Assembly: GCA_016584495.1 (NCBI GenBank)
Contig: WAID01000006.1
Coordinates: forward strand, 1,426,001 to 1,490,000
Direction of reading: 5' to 3'
From: Celoporthe dispersa
Taxonomy: Eukaryota > Ascomycota > Sordariomycetes > Diaporthales > Cryphonectriaceae
Length of the DNA stretch: 64,000 nt
Shown here: one piece after another, positions 34,347 through 45,402 of the stretch
Layout: each line of letters starts with the position of its first letter
Position numbering within the stretch: position 1 is the first letter of the stretch
Notes under the pieces: generated by a model
Databases searched by the model: none
What the model was told of the DNA's origin: nothing
The model's input: only the letters and a program-made list of their open reading frames with translations
Program-made: the position numbers and the translations under genes

Positions 34347-35001
34347 TTTGACCCTATTTTATGGTGTGGATATGTGAAGCGGGCGTACAGAGCTCAATGG
34401 GTTGTCCGAGAAAGTGTGATTTGTATAAAGTGAGGCGAGGCTCGTAGCTGTGCGCAGGAACCTTGACGATGACGAGCCTCGAGAGAAGATAATTAACCAC
34501 CCCCAAGTGAGCTCTTTTTTGGGGGTTCACTGGCGCTCGCAGCGGATCCCCGCCGGCGGCTAAGACACCTAAATGATACAGGCAGTTCACTGGAATCGCT
34601 CTTCTAGGTTTGACTGTAAACCCTCTTGGCGAATATGGTGCGTAATAGCCTCTGCTCTTTGCCGCCTATGAGCCGGAGCCGAGACAATTCTCCGCACCTT
34701 TTGATGACACTCCGATAAGCTTTGCATATTGCAGCGTAAAGGAGGAGGAGGAGGGGAGATAAGCGGCAATGTACAGTTTTCTATCACGTCACGGAGACAA
34801 AAGGCTACGCTAACCAGTCACCCAGTGACCTCTCCAGGTGATTTATTGTAGGTACAATAATAATAGTATCAAAGAAAGTCACAGCTGGAGATCTATATTT
34901 AATTATTTCGACAGCATCAGCAGAACTTCTAATCTACAGCACCATACAGCAATTACTGTACAGCATTATTCCCCTCTCCCTCACTCCACAATCGTCCCGC
35001 C
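34347..35001. promoter_or_regulatory. Divergent promoter between the SDR and the hydrolase-like gene
   Basis: The 655-bp interval separates two head-to-head genes and should carry both promoters. A purine-rich minus-strand track (GGAGGAGGAGGGGAG on the plus strand near 34741) lies in the middle. No gene is seen. Head-to-head layout suggests shared control of the pair. Confidence 0.5.
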
Positions 35002-36527
35002 ATGTTTAACGACATCACCAAACCCCCGCCTCCGCTGCCGAGCCCCGTTCTCACGGAGGTGGTGCCGGGCGTGTCACTCCTCAGACCTCTGAGTCGCCGT
35101 GGCAAGGGTCCTGGTATGATCGTTCTCATGTCCGACTATGACGATCCGCTGGCCATCATCGAAGGCGTGCCCTCTCCGATAGTGAAATGGGCAGAGGAAG
35201 GATACACCGTCCTTGGGATCCAGGCCAGGGCCTTGGCTGCGGACAAGGGCCACCTCATCAAGTCTGCCGTGGAGACGCTGAAGGACTGTGACAAGTGTGA
35301 GCCCAAGGACAAAATTGGGCTGGTTGGTGAGTGTTCTGCCTCGGGGACCGTGGAAACAGCCCAAGTGTTAACCACCAATGTGTGCAAGCATATGAGCCTG
35401 AGCTGTGGAACGTGGCGGCGCCAACCCTCCCAGCTCATCCTTCTATCGTCGCCGCCGCCGTGTATGCAGACGCCCCTAGTGACAAGACATCGTCAGAACG
35501 TCTCGAGGGCGTGTCAATACCAGTGCTTCGCCACCTCGCAGGCAAAGGCACAGCGCCACCAGCCAGGTCAGACACGCTGAAGGAGTACTTTTACCCTGAT
35601 GTCACCTCGTACAGATTCGCCACGCCTTTCCAGGCCTCGTTTCGCTACAACACCGAGAACGTCTCGCACACTCGGAACTTGACGCTCTTGAAGGAGAAGA
35701 TGGGCGGGCCGTTCTTCGACCTCGAGACCATCTGGGAGGAGCACTGTTATTATGAGTTTGCGGATCGGAGCATGGAGCACACGATGGTAGGCCGCCCGAC
35801 GGGTCATAAGTGCTTCATAATTGTCTGGTGAAGTCTGACAGCCCGACAGAGCACGATGGTACAAGAGCCATATGTGAACCATGTGCCAACGGTGAGGCGA
35901 TCCACACAGCCCAATGCAAGCAAGCTTCCGTGGAGACTGACGAGATATGCTCAGATGACTGGTGGCATCGGGCGGCCGAAATTATCCCATTTCTACCAAC
36001 ACGACTTCATCTTTAATAACTCAGCCGACACCGAGCTTGAGCTCATCAGCCGGACAATGGGTATCGACCGGATCGTGGACGAGTTCATCTTCAAGTTCAC
36101 ACACGATCAGGTGATTGATTGGATGTACGTTACTCAAACGTCAAAGAGGAAAACAGAAAGAGAAGAAAAAAGAAAAAAGAAAAGGAACTAGATTACACAG
36201 CTAATCAACTCGTGGCACAGCCTCCCTGGGATCCCTCCTACAAACAAAAAGGTCGAGGTTCCTTTTGTGGCCGTGGTGAACATCCGCGGTGACAGGCTTT
36301 ATCACGAGCACATCAGCTGGGACCAAGGCAGTGTCCTGCGGCAGATAGGTCTCCTCCCCGAGTACCTCCCCTTCCCGCACCCACTGCCAGGTGGAAGCAC
36401 CACAGCGGCCGGCAAGAGCATCGAATACCGCCTCCCGGTCGCTGGGCTCCAGGCGGCCCACAAGATGAGAGATCGCAACTCGGTGCCGTCCAACGAGATG
36501 TTTGCGTTCAGGATTCGCGAGGTCTAG
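35002..36527 (+). CDS. Dienelactone-hydrolase-like protein with SnoaL-like C-terminal domain
   Basis: Five exons: 35002-35326, 35389-35786, 35850-35891 (42 nt), 35955-36124 and 36221-36527. All introns are GT-AG and phases agree, giving 413 aa. Residues 1 to about 230 look like the alpha/beta-hydrolase fold of dienelactone hydrolases (GMIVLMSDYDD, VKWAEEGYTVLGIQAR, VSIPVLRHLAGKG). Residues about 260-413 (FIFKFTHDQVIDW, then VEVPFVAVVNIRGDRLYHEH) look like a SnoaL/NTF2-type cone. This pairing is familiar from proteins annotated as carboxymethylenebutenolidase in fungi. At the place of the nucleophile elbow the spliced protein reads KIGLVAYEPELW, without the usual G-x-C-x-G, so classical hydrolase activity is doubtful. 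The frame is intact. It could handle an intermediate after ring cleavage, which is inference from neighbours only. Confidence 0.8.
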
Positions 36528-36575
36528 CTGGTCGTGTCTGGTCGTCTACTGTCTAGGCCCTGTGCTGCACATCAT

Positions 36576-37265
36576 CTAGATCGAGACCTTTTGGGCAACA
36601 ATATAATAGTGATCCTCAGGCCCACAGTCCGCGTCTGGCGGCGGCACATGTCTCGCCATCCGGGTCGACCTGACCTCGAACCCCAGCCCCGCAAGCATCG
36701 CATCCCATCCTTGCCTCGTGAACAAGGTGTAGTAGTTGTCCCTGCTCATGAACCGCTCACAGATCCCCCGGGCACACAACCCATCAGCGTCGTACGTACC
36801 CCCGCGGCTCTCCGGGTCCAGGTCCTCCGCGGCCATGGTGCAGATGCAGAGAAGCCCGCCAGGCTTCAACCACCTGCTCCACTTGGCCATCAGTCCTTCG
36901 ATCTCCTCCCGGGTGAGCACAAAGAGCGACAGGATGTTGAACACGGCGTCGAAGCCTGACTCCATCGGGGGCTCAAAGACGCGCATGTCTGCGACGTGGA
37001 ATGTTCCGCCCGGGACGGCCTTTGTGATCAGGGTGATCATGGCGTTGGACACGTCGATGCCGGTGACTTTGTGCCCAGCTGCTGCGAGTGATGTAGCCAC
37101 GGGCTTGCCTGTGCCACAGCCCGCGTCGAGGACCTGAGAGCATGGCGGGAGCAGGGGGATAGTGGCGTCCAGGAAGGCGAGGAGGCCCTTATTGCCGCTG
37201 AATCCTTTCTCATATCGAAGAGCCAGGTCGACGGATGGATAGAATGATGTGTCCAGGTTCACCAT
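36576..37265 (-). CDS. Class I SAM-dependent methyltransferase
   Basis: Single exon, 229 aa from the ATG at 37265. Motif I VLDAGCGTGKP binds S-adenosylmethionine. The acidic residue of motif II is in GIDVSNAM, motif III is in FDAVFNILSLF and LKPGGLLCICTM is motif post-III. It ends DHYYIVAQKVSI. The fold matches Methyltransf_11/25 proteins. The acceptor is unknown; within the aromatic block a small phenolic or lipid substrate is possible. It is tail-to-tail with the hydrolase-like gene, separated by only 48 bp. The frame is clean and the length is usual. Confidence 0.88.
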   Translation of the reverse strand: MVNLDTSFYPSVDLALRYEKGFSGNKGLLAFLDATIPLLPPCSQVLDAGCGTGKPVATSLAAAGHKVTGIDVSNAMITLITKAVPGGTFHVADMRVFEPPMESGFDAVFNILSLFVLTREEIEGLMAKWSRWLKPGGLLCICTMAAEDLDPESRGGTYDADGLCARGICERFMSRDNYYTLFTRQGWDAMLAGLGFEVRSTRMARHVPPPDADCGPEDHYYIVAQKVSI

Positions 37266-37894
37266 GGCGCTTGGTAAGTCAGTCAAGTCACTGCTCAGAC
37301 CTGATGTCTTGCAAGTATACTACCGAGTATTCAACAATTGAAGGATGTAAATGAGTCGTGAATACTTCTGTACGCCGACGATGCTTTGAGTTTGCAAGTC
37401 ACCTGAGGGGAGCCCGCAATATCTAAACTATGGTTCTCGACACTTGCATACTTTTTCCACTTACGATCAAAGACCCACAGTCCAAAGCGCAGTGCAATTG
37501 CACCATATCACCGGGAATGTTGTATGATTCTAACTAGAATCGTCAAACCTAGGGTGTCTGTAGATCCGTAATTGCAGCAGGCTAAGTGTCTTCTATTGGG
37601 TTTCGCAGGGGTTGAAGGCGCACCGCCTGGCTTCCCCGGAGGCATCCTACTCATGTCCCAAGGGAACGAAGGCACGTGGGAGCGCAATGAGTGGTTTCCC
37701 TGGGCGCCGGCGGTGAGGACTTAGTACTTGCTTGCAGTTACACTATTATCCCCATGACGTAGCAAAAAGGGCCACAATTTCCAGAGCATCATGTTTTGGG
37801 CTACAATCCACTTTGTTAGTTACTCTGCTCGGCATGTTGTTTGCCGGATGCTATAACAGCCAGACGGAAAACCTTAAGCGGTCGGACCGCCCTC
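37266..37894. other. Intergenic region between two methyltransferase genes
   Basis: It holds the promoter of the SAM methyltransferase to its left and the 3' end of the O-methyltransferase to its right. I see no coding sequence. Confidence 0.45.
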
Positions 37895-38584
37895 TTAGTT
37901 CACAATGGCCAGCATGAACCCATCCACGATGAAGTCCGAATACTCCTTGTGGCTCGACGCCGTCTGAATCATCGTCGCCGTCACCCTCTCGTCCTTACCA
38001 ACCTTGACGGCAATCGACACCTTCTCCAGGTCCTTGCCCTCGTCGATCTGCTCCCGCATCTCCCTGATCACATTGTCCACATAGATGCACCCCCTCTTCC
38101 GCGTCAGCTTGACGGCCAGGTCAAAGTACTCCCACTGCTCGTCCCAGTCCGCGTCGATAAAGATCATGTCGAACACCCGCCCCTCCTCGATCAGCTTCGG
38201 CATGACGTCCAGCGCCGCGCCCAGGAGCACCTCCACCTCGCCCTGCGGGATGTCCTTGACGTTCTCGAGGGCCACGTCCCTGTGCTTCGGGTCCAGCTCG
38301 ATGCTGGTCACCTTGCACCCGGCCTGCTCGGCCAGCCACAGAGAGCTGTAGCCCCCGAGCGTCCCAACCTCGAGCACCGTCTTGGCCCCGATCAGCTGCG
38401 CCTGGATCGCGAGGTACTGGCCCTGCAGCGGCGAGATGTTGATGGCAGGGAGCCCCGCCGCGTTGCTGTTGCGGACGGCGTCGTCGCGCCGCTGGCTGGG
38501 GCGGATGAGGTTCTGGACGGCCACATCGTCGATGGTGCGGGTCGCGGTGAGCACCGAGGGGTTGTTGTTTGAAGACTCGGCCAT
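37895..38584 (-). CDS. Catechol/caffeoyl-CoA-type O-methyltransferase
   Basis: Single exon, 229 aa. The class I fold has VLEVGTLGGYSSLWLAEQ (SAM motif I), TSIELDPKH (motif II), then MIFIDADWDEQWEYFD and GCIYVDNVIREMREQ. The D-A-D and D-N pairs are the divalent-metal ligands of the Methyltransf_3 family (caffeoyl-CoA and catechol O-methyltransferases). The enzyme would transfer a methyl group to one of two adjacent phenolic hydroxyls, acting in the cytosol. Its place among catechol-forming and catechol-opening genes fits a role in detoxifying or protecting a catechol, by inference. The frame is intact. Confidence 0.92.
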   Translation of the reverse strand: MAESSNNNPSVLTATRTIDDVAVQNLIRPSQRRDDAVRNSNAAGLPAINISPLQGQYLAIQAQLIGAKTVLEVGTLGGYSSLWLAEQAGCKVTSIELDPKHRDVALENVKDIPQGEVEVLLGAALDVMPKLIEEGRVFDMIFIDADWDEQWEYFDLAVKLTRKRGCIYVDNVIREMREQIDEGKDLEKVSIAVKVGKDERVTATMIQTASSHKEYSDFIVDGFMLAIVN

Positions 38585-39565
38585 GGTGATGAAGAATTGT
38601 TGCTTGTGTGTGAAGTGGGACAGGTTGATAGTGTAGACAGCGTTTGATGGAGGACTTGACAGCTGGAGGATCTCGTGCCAGGAGACCCAAGGCAGAGGGC
38701 TCCTGGGGATATTAATATTTGAATTATGGAATCATAGAATTGCGAATCGTCCTAAGAGTTTTTATACTTTACAACTTAGTTCCCAAAAATACCAAATTCT
38801 TCTGCGTCATGATTGGCAGCCCGATTGCCTAGTATCATAAAAAGACACGGCATGCATTGCGCCGTATTATTACCGACAGCCGAGGCGTGAGGGGAGTAGC
38901 TCTGCCTGGATGCGTAAATCGTGAGGATGGCCGAGAGACGACCGGAGCTCGGAGTCCCATCCGTTCAAGAGACCAGCAATTTGTATTTATCAGCTCTACG
39001 TAAGCTTGACGGCATGACGGCGTTTAGTATCCAGGCTGGCCAGGCAAATCAGAGCGGCAGGCACCTAAAGGTACTTTCACACGATGGTACACTATGGAGT
39101 TGAGGGTGTGTGGTGTGGTGTCCGGGCCGTCGGCTCGATTGAGTGAAGCGGCCAGGTTGCGAATCCCTCAAGTTGCTTGTAGCCGAGTTCGCGAGCCTTA
39201 TACATTGCAGGCACATTATTATTCCCCTAAGGGAACAACTTGTGCACATCGCAGTCTGCTAATGATGAACTCTAAATATGGGCTAAGATTGACTATGAGG
39301 ACTTGGGAGCCCCACCAACTCATCCGACTGGACATGTTGTGTGAGGAGGTGTGAGGAGGTGTAAGGACGGCAATATATCATTATGATTATTTGTTGATGG
39401 GCAAGCGGGTGTACTTCATGCAAGAAATATCACTTACATGCTTCCTCGAGGTGAATAACCTCCACACTGCTTGTTCAATATCAGAGGAGACATCGAACAG
39501 TGTGATCATAATTAATAGATCAGCCAGGAATTACCTACAAAGCCTCTCAAAAGTCAGAGGAGACA
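38585..39565. other. Intergenic region between the O-methyltransferase and the Zn2Cys6 regulator
   Basis: It carries the O-methyltransferase promoter (left) and the regulator's 3' UTR (right). A tandem GTGAGGAGGT duplication occurs at about 39340-39360. No gene is supported. Confidence 0.45.
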
Positions 39566-42159
39566 TCAACTCGCCGGCCCAAACGGCATTGCATAGCCAT
39601 CCCAGAGGATCCCAAACATGAGGTCATTCCCAGGCAGAAAGTCAGACATGGAGATCGCGCTGAGAGAATCACTTCCGCTCCATATTTCAGCCTCTCCTGC
39701 CGTGAACTCGTCAAAGTCAAAATCTGGCGTCGGGATCTGGGCGGCGTCTGCGCCTGCTGCCTCATGGCTCTGCGCCCGGCTCTGGTGGTCCACCCGAGGG
39801 AGAGCGTGCAGTCCTCCCCCTTCGCTCCTGTGTTCTCGTCTTGCATTCGACGACGCATCGAAGGATAATATCTGCTCAACGTAGGGAGCCCTCGACCCGG
39901 TGCGTTCCCGCCGCATCTGTCTCCTATAGTTGTCTATTGCCTCGGAGAATGCGGAGAGTATCTTGTGGTATTGTTCGGCTTGTGGGCTGAGACGGCCTAT
40001 GACGGACAAGACGTGTCGTGAGCTGTGAAATGCGTCTCGGGCATCCGTGTCTGAGTCGTCGGCGAGGAGAGCGAAACCCAAGACTAGACCGGCTGCGAAG
40101 ACCCATGCTGTCATGTGTTAACACGAATTGTTTTCTGAGCCCCAAGAGGGTGTCGTTCTTTTACTTTTTGAAGGTGTCGGGGTAAGGCACGGCATAGGTA
40201 ACAGCTACAAACCTTTGATAATGCACATGTTACCCAGGAAGACACCAGCGTCGACTGCCTCTTGGCACATCTGGGCCATGAGGGTCGCAGCCCCGATACA
40301 AGCACGAGAGAGCTCGACTACAGCCTCTGTAGAGCTGATCGCCGGCGAGCTGGTATTATGCTGTCGTCGGTCTCTAAAGTGAGACGAGTTCCCGCGCAGT
40401 CGCGGCATGATGTGTTGTATAAGAAACTGCCTCGATGCACAGATGATTCCGAAATAGTAGGACCCTGCCGTGTGGATGTTGGCAATCATCTTCTCTCGGT
40501 AGCTCGAGTCCTCCTGCCCGGGCATCAAGTCCGTCTTTCCCGGGCGCTGGCGGAGTGCGACGGGGAGCATCTGGCTCCACTCCCGCAGGAGTTGCAAATA
40601 GTGCTCGGCCGAGGAAGGCTTGAGGGCACCCTCGTCGGCGAACTCACCGACCACTGCCTCGAGTATCGAGCAGGACTCATACGTTGCCCTGAGGGCTAGA
40701 GATCGGTGGCTGGTGATGTGCAGGTTCTGGTCGACGTCCCCAGAAGTGATATCCGCGGATCTCAGCGAGGGGGCGCTGCTTCGTCGCCCGAGGATGGAGG
40801 AACAGATGATATCGAATACCCTGACACTTTTCGCTACTCTCAGTCTGCGGAGGCTGAATGTCAGCACTGCTATTCCTCCCGCCTAACAATATCTGTACGA
40901 CCTTGCTGACCTTGTACTTCGTTCTTCTCTTGACATGTGCTTGTGTTGTGTTGCAGCGTGAAGCCCGAGGATATCGGCGGACTTGGCGGCTACTCCCAGA
41001 TACATGAAAGCAGAGTTCCGACGACATGCACCGCACATGTAGAAAGCCAGCAGGATAAAAGCCCTGACCAGATTCACGGTTGGGTTTTCAAGCATTTTCT
41101 CAAATGCCATCTGCCTACCGGCGGCGAAATACCTCGAAGCGCGCAAGAGCTCATCGCGAGAGCTCCCCCTGGCCTGGCACCCAATGGCTATGATGATGTA
41201 TGACGAGGCGAGGGCTGCCCGGTCCACTGGACCTTTGGGCTTTGAGGACTCGGTGCTGGCTTCAGGGTCGGCTAACTTCATGAGATCGGCCAACTCGCCT
41301 TGCGTAAAAAGATCCAGAAATCCACTTGACTGGGATTTGCTTAGCTGGCGGCATGTGAACGGGCCTTTATGAGAATGAGAACTTACTGCCTCCAAAAAAC
41401 AACGCACTAGATCCTTCTTTTCACCCCTCACCCAAGTCATCGTGAAAGTCCTCACCACTTGCCTCAGGGCCGGCCAGTTCAAACCAACTTTGGCTGTGCT
41501 GACCATCGGTAAAGCCAGAGGGTCCGACATATAGCTTCAGTGTCTTTTGTAAGAAGCGCAAGAATGAGAGCGCCGCAGTATTCCCGACGAAAACTAACAA
41601 GAATCCAGATCAGCAAGAAGGTTTTACACAGAGACACGGCAGATGCCGATGAACGAGGCCAGGCGACGTAAAGATGCCAAGTCCAGATGAGCACACACAT
41701 ACACAGACACCTACCTTTGGCACCATTCGAACTCGACAGCATCAGAGGCCTCTGCTGTGTGGATCTCTCTACTGAGTCTCTAGAGCCTGGCGCATCATCC
41801 GTCTCACTATCCGCATCCTCAGTCGCCCTGTGAACCTGCGGCTGCTGCGCTGCCTCAGACCCACTGCTGTACCCAGGCCCAGGCTGCTGCTGTGCGGGCC
41901 CAGTGAAGGTGGACCTGGAGTCTGTCGACGGATCCCCGTTCACCACAGCAGCCACGGGTGGTTGTGGAATGACGGAGTGTGAATATCGACTTCTCCTGTC
42001 CTTTGCCGTTGGCGTGTAAGTGCACGTGTCCTGGGTGCCCTTCTTCAGGCACAAACGACACGGCTGATTGGCGTCACATCTCTTCTTGGAAGCCTTACAG
42101 GCATCACAAGCCTTCACCGAGCGCTGCCTGTCTTGTGGTCTGACCTTGGGACGTGGCAT
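39566..42159 (-). CDS. Zn2Cys6 fungal transcription factor, probable pathway regulator
   Basis: Five exons: 42159-41715, 41534-41387, 41329-40911, 40844-40213 and 40107-39566. Near residue 18 lies the binuclear zinc cluster CDACKASKKRCDANQPC, then RLCLKKGTQDTC (C-x2-C-x6-C-x5-C-x2-C-x8-C). A Gln/Pro/Ser linker follows. The fungal-specific regulatory domain contains SGFLDLF, AFYMCGACRRNSAFMYLG and FDIICSSILGR. The acidic tail includes FDFDEFTAGEAEIW, and its aromatic and acidic residues fit an activation region. Exon phases close only if one base is removed at each of two points, the TTT at 41716-41718 and the C-rich run at 41421-41430. The protein is then about 727 aa and reads KLYVGPSGFTDGQ at the second exon. 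It is divergent from the salicylate hydroxylase, which suggests it regulates that gene and perhaps the cluster. Confidence 0.82.
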
Positions 42160-42944
42160 GACTGAGGTTGGTTCAACGGCTGGCTAGCTGGCCGACTGTA
42201 CGGACTGTTTCGAGGGGGGCACTGCGGAAGGGCGGCTACGGAGGCAGTCCGGAGCCGGTAATCCACTTGCGGGCAGAGAAAGGCGGAGCTCGGATACTGA
42301 GGCAGGCTCCTGAAGCAGCGTCTCGTTCGATATAATCGGCAGGACAATGTTCTGTGGAGAGCAGATTCTCGGGCCATTCTTCAAACGGCGGATAATAGTA
42401 TCGTGAAGCAGTCCAGCGAGCGGGACCCAATACACAGCGGGAAGATGGGCGGGAAGATGAGCCAGCGGCAAAGGGAATAATAGCCGCAAGGGAGGAGGGA
42501 GAGATAAGCTCGCCCATTGCCGACACTAACATGATATCGGGGTCGGTTCTATGCCGATGGCATTACTTACTAGTTGCTCCGATACCACTGATGTACCGCC
42601 TGTGCTTGAGTATAGAACTGTACAGGTGCTTTAGCCGCCACCCTCCCGCGATAGGCAAGTCCTGGATCATTCCCAGTGCGGGCGGACCAGTCTGTGATCA
42701 TGTCATCCTGTGGTGAGCACATCCGAAAGATAGGAATGCCGCCTGGGATTGTGTTCCGAACTGGGCTGTGCCATGGTTCCATATCCTCTGCTCAAATGGA
42801 AGACGAGACCATGGCCACGTTCAGCTCTAAAGGCTGGAGTAAGCCACAGGACCGTCAAAAACACAGCTAGCAGGCCACGACATCATTGTCTCCCCTACCA
42901 AAACATAACTCGCTGAGACCGACTATCAGTCACAACCAGTCAAC
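42160..42944. promoter_or_regulatory. Bidirectional promoter between the regulator and the salicylate hydroxylase
   Basis: A 785-bp head-to-head interval. A CGG-N3-CGG direct repeat lies at 42250-42258 and a CCAAT box at 42427-42431. Zn2Cys6 proteins bind spaced CGG triplets, so the repeat is a candidate site, but such short motifs also occur by chance. Confidence 0.45.
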
Positions 42945-44743
42945 ATGGGCTCTCACTCCGACTCAGACCACGCCTGGCGAAAGCTCGATGTGGGTGTCGT
43001 TGGCGGCGGAATTGGCGGCATGGCAGTTGCCATTGCCCTCCGCAGAGCTGGCCATCATGTCACAATTTATGAGCGAAATGACTTTTGTGGGGGAGGCAGG
43101 AGCTTCAGTATCTTGGTAAGTCTCCCGAGTAGACAGCCAAAGGCACCTATCTGTCTTTGCTATTTCCTTTTCCCGATGAAAAAAAAAAAAAAAAAGGGCG
43201 GGGGTAATATAGTAATTCTGACAGTACGATAGTGCCGCCAACGGTTCCCGCTGGTTGCATGAATGGAACGTCGATGTTGAGAAGGGCGATCCTGTTATCC
43301 TCAGGAGTCTCATCAACAGGGATTGGAAGACAGGGGAGCCTCTGAGTGTGTATAGTCTCGATGACTACAAGAGAAGATGGGGTTTCGAGTATTATATGTT
43401 TCACCGACAATACATGCACGCAATGTTGAAAGATACCGCGCTGCAGGAGGACGGCGAGGGAGAGCCTGTGAAGCTCTGCGTAAACCACAAGGTAAGTACT
43501 CAGACACTGCACCAGCGACTCATACCGCATATTTATGAGCCTGAACTAGTGTGAGAATATCGATCTCGAGGCTGGTACCATCACTTTTGCCAATGGCCAC
43601 ACATCCCAGCACGACCTCATCATCGGCGCCGACGGAATCGGCTCCGTGGTCCGGAGGCTCATCGGCCTGACACCCGAGAAGAAACCCGCAGACTCTTCCT
43701 GCCTTCACGCTAACGTGCGAAGGGAAGATGTCAAGCGCCTGGGCCTTGTCGACTACTCTGCGAATGCGGCTCTGGAGTACTGGGGTGGCCAGGAGGGCAA
43801 GTGGGACAAGATCGTGCTGAGCCCGTGCAACGGCGGTGAGCTGCTGTCCTACTACTGCTTCTTTCCACGCGAGGCAGGTGACTATACCAGCCAGAGCTGG
43901 GGCGGCGAGGACCGCCCTGTCGACGAGCTCCTGGCTCCTTATCCGGAGCTGGACAAGCAGGTGAAGGACCACCTTGCTATCGGTATCGAGATCCAGCCCT
44001 GGCGATTATGGGTGCAGTCAGTTGAAGATCTCCCCGAGATGCCTGGCCTGCGGATATTTGAGTTCTGACTACGTGCAGCCAACCATACCCATACATAATG
44101 AACCGCACGACATGCTTGCTTGGAGATGCAGGCCACCCGGTATGTTTCACTGTACTGCTGATGTGCCTCGTGTAACATGCCGACTTAACTTCTTCGTCTA
44201 GATGTTCCCTCACCAGAGCCAAGGTGCCTGCATGGCTATTGAGGATGCTGCCGCCCTAGGGATACTATTCAGTAAGCCGTACTTCAGCGGCAATGTTATT
44301 GAGACGCTGCAGGTCTACCAAGAGGTGCGGCTGCCCCGAGCCACCAAGGTGCAAGCGGCAGCAGCCAAAGCTGCTTATAATATCAATGAGCGGATCGGTA
44401 AGCCCATAGGTCCTGGCCGTTCTCCTCTATTCTCAGTGATTCTTACTAATCATACAATACAGGCTTCTCGAGCAATACCAACTTCAAGGGCTACAAGGTC
44501 GACGACGAAAGGAAGAAGCTGACGATTGAGGAGATGAACGCGTGCGTGAAACTCTGAGCCCCCATGTTCCGCGCAGAAACTTCGCTGCGAGCAGATCTGC
44601 TAACCTCGGCCCTCAGATATGACATGTACAAGGACATCGAGGAGGGTCTGGCTAGACAAAAGAATGTGCCCTTCACAGACAAATTTATCAAGGGGCTTCC
44701 AGTAGGTCTGCAGATGTCCAACGGTGTGACAGTTGGGAGCTAG
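42945..44743 (+). CDS. Salicylate-hydroxylase-type FAD monooxygenase
   Basis: Seven exons: 42945-43115, 43233-43491, 43550-44016, 44079-44139, 44202-44397, 44463-44541 and 44617-44743. The FAD motif VGVVGGGIGGMAVAIALRRA starts near residue 15, the DG motif is IGADGIGSVVR and the GD motif is LLGDAGHPMFPHQSQG. This order defines the class A aromatic hydroxylases. The HPMFPHQSQGACMAIEDAAALG wording is that of fungal salicylate 1-monooxygenases, which oxidatively decarboxylate salicylate to catechol. One extra T in the run at 43083-43086 breaks NDFVGEAGAS in exon 1. With it removed, all seven exon phases close and the protein is 452 aa, the usual length. The first intron carries an A17 run. It is divergent from a Zn2Cys6 regulator. 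Confidence 0.88.
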
Positions 44744-45402
44744 ATTCTTCTCTCAACACTACATTACTATTCGGCAAGATATTTAGAAGCCACAATAAAG
44801 TTCCATCAATTATATATAGCCTTACGGATTGACCTTACGAAGTTCCGGGATTTTCTGGTATTGTGTAGTGTCCCAGCGGGTTGTTCCAATCCATCGCGTT
44901 GCCCAGTTGGATCCGAAGCTGGCTGTTGTGACCACCAATAAACCAATGAATCAATGGCGTAGGTGCATATTTAGCTCAAAGTACCCATTATTCTTCCTGT
45001 ATTTAGTACTGAAGAAAAGAGGGCTAGACTTCCCAAATACATCCCGAAGAGGAGTCTACATTCCCAAACCTCTTCAGCTCTTATTCTCGTCAGGCGAAGG
45101 CCCAACAGAACTGCACACTACGAATTCTTCATTATACTCAGTAATTATTAAATTCAGGAACGATATTGCAAATCAAGACATCCCAAGGCCCAACACTTCA
45201 AAAAGACTATCATCGTTGTCTCTCTCGGAATCCCGCTGCGGGCTTTTCAGGCTGGCGGAATTCCACAGTGGGGCTGACAAAGACGTGGAATTCCACAAAC
45301 ATCTTTTGCGTACTATTAATATGGCTTGTATTTACTTCCAAGCAGATAATTACCGATATATACTGACACTTACTACTTAACCATTTCAAGACCACCTTGA
45401 CC
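44744..45402. promoter_or_regulatory. Intergenic region and promoter of the NmrA-like gene
   Basis: 659 bp between two same-strand genes, AT-rich, with no coding frame that can be supported. TATATATAGC at 44812-44821 lies in the 3' UTR of the upstream gene. Confidence 0.45.
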
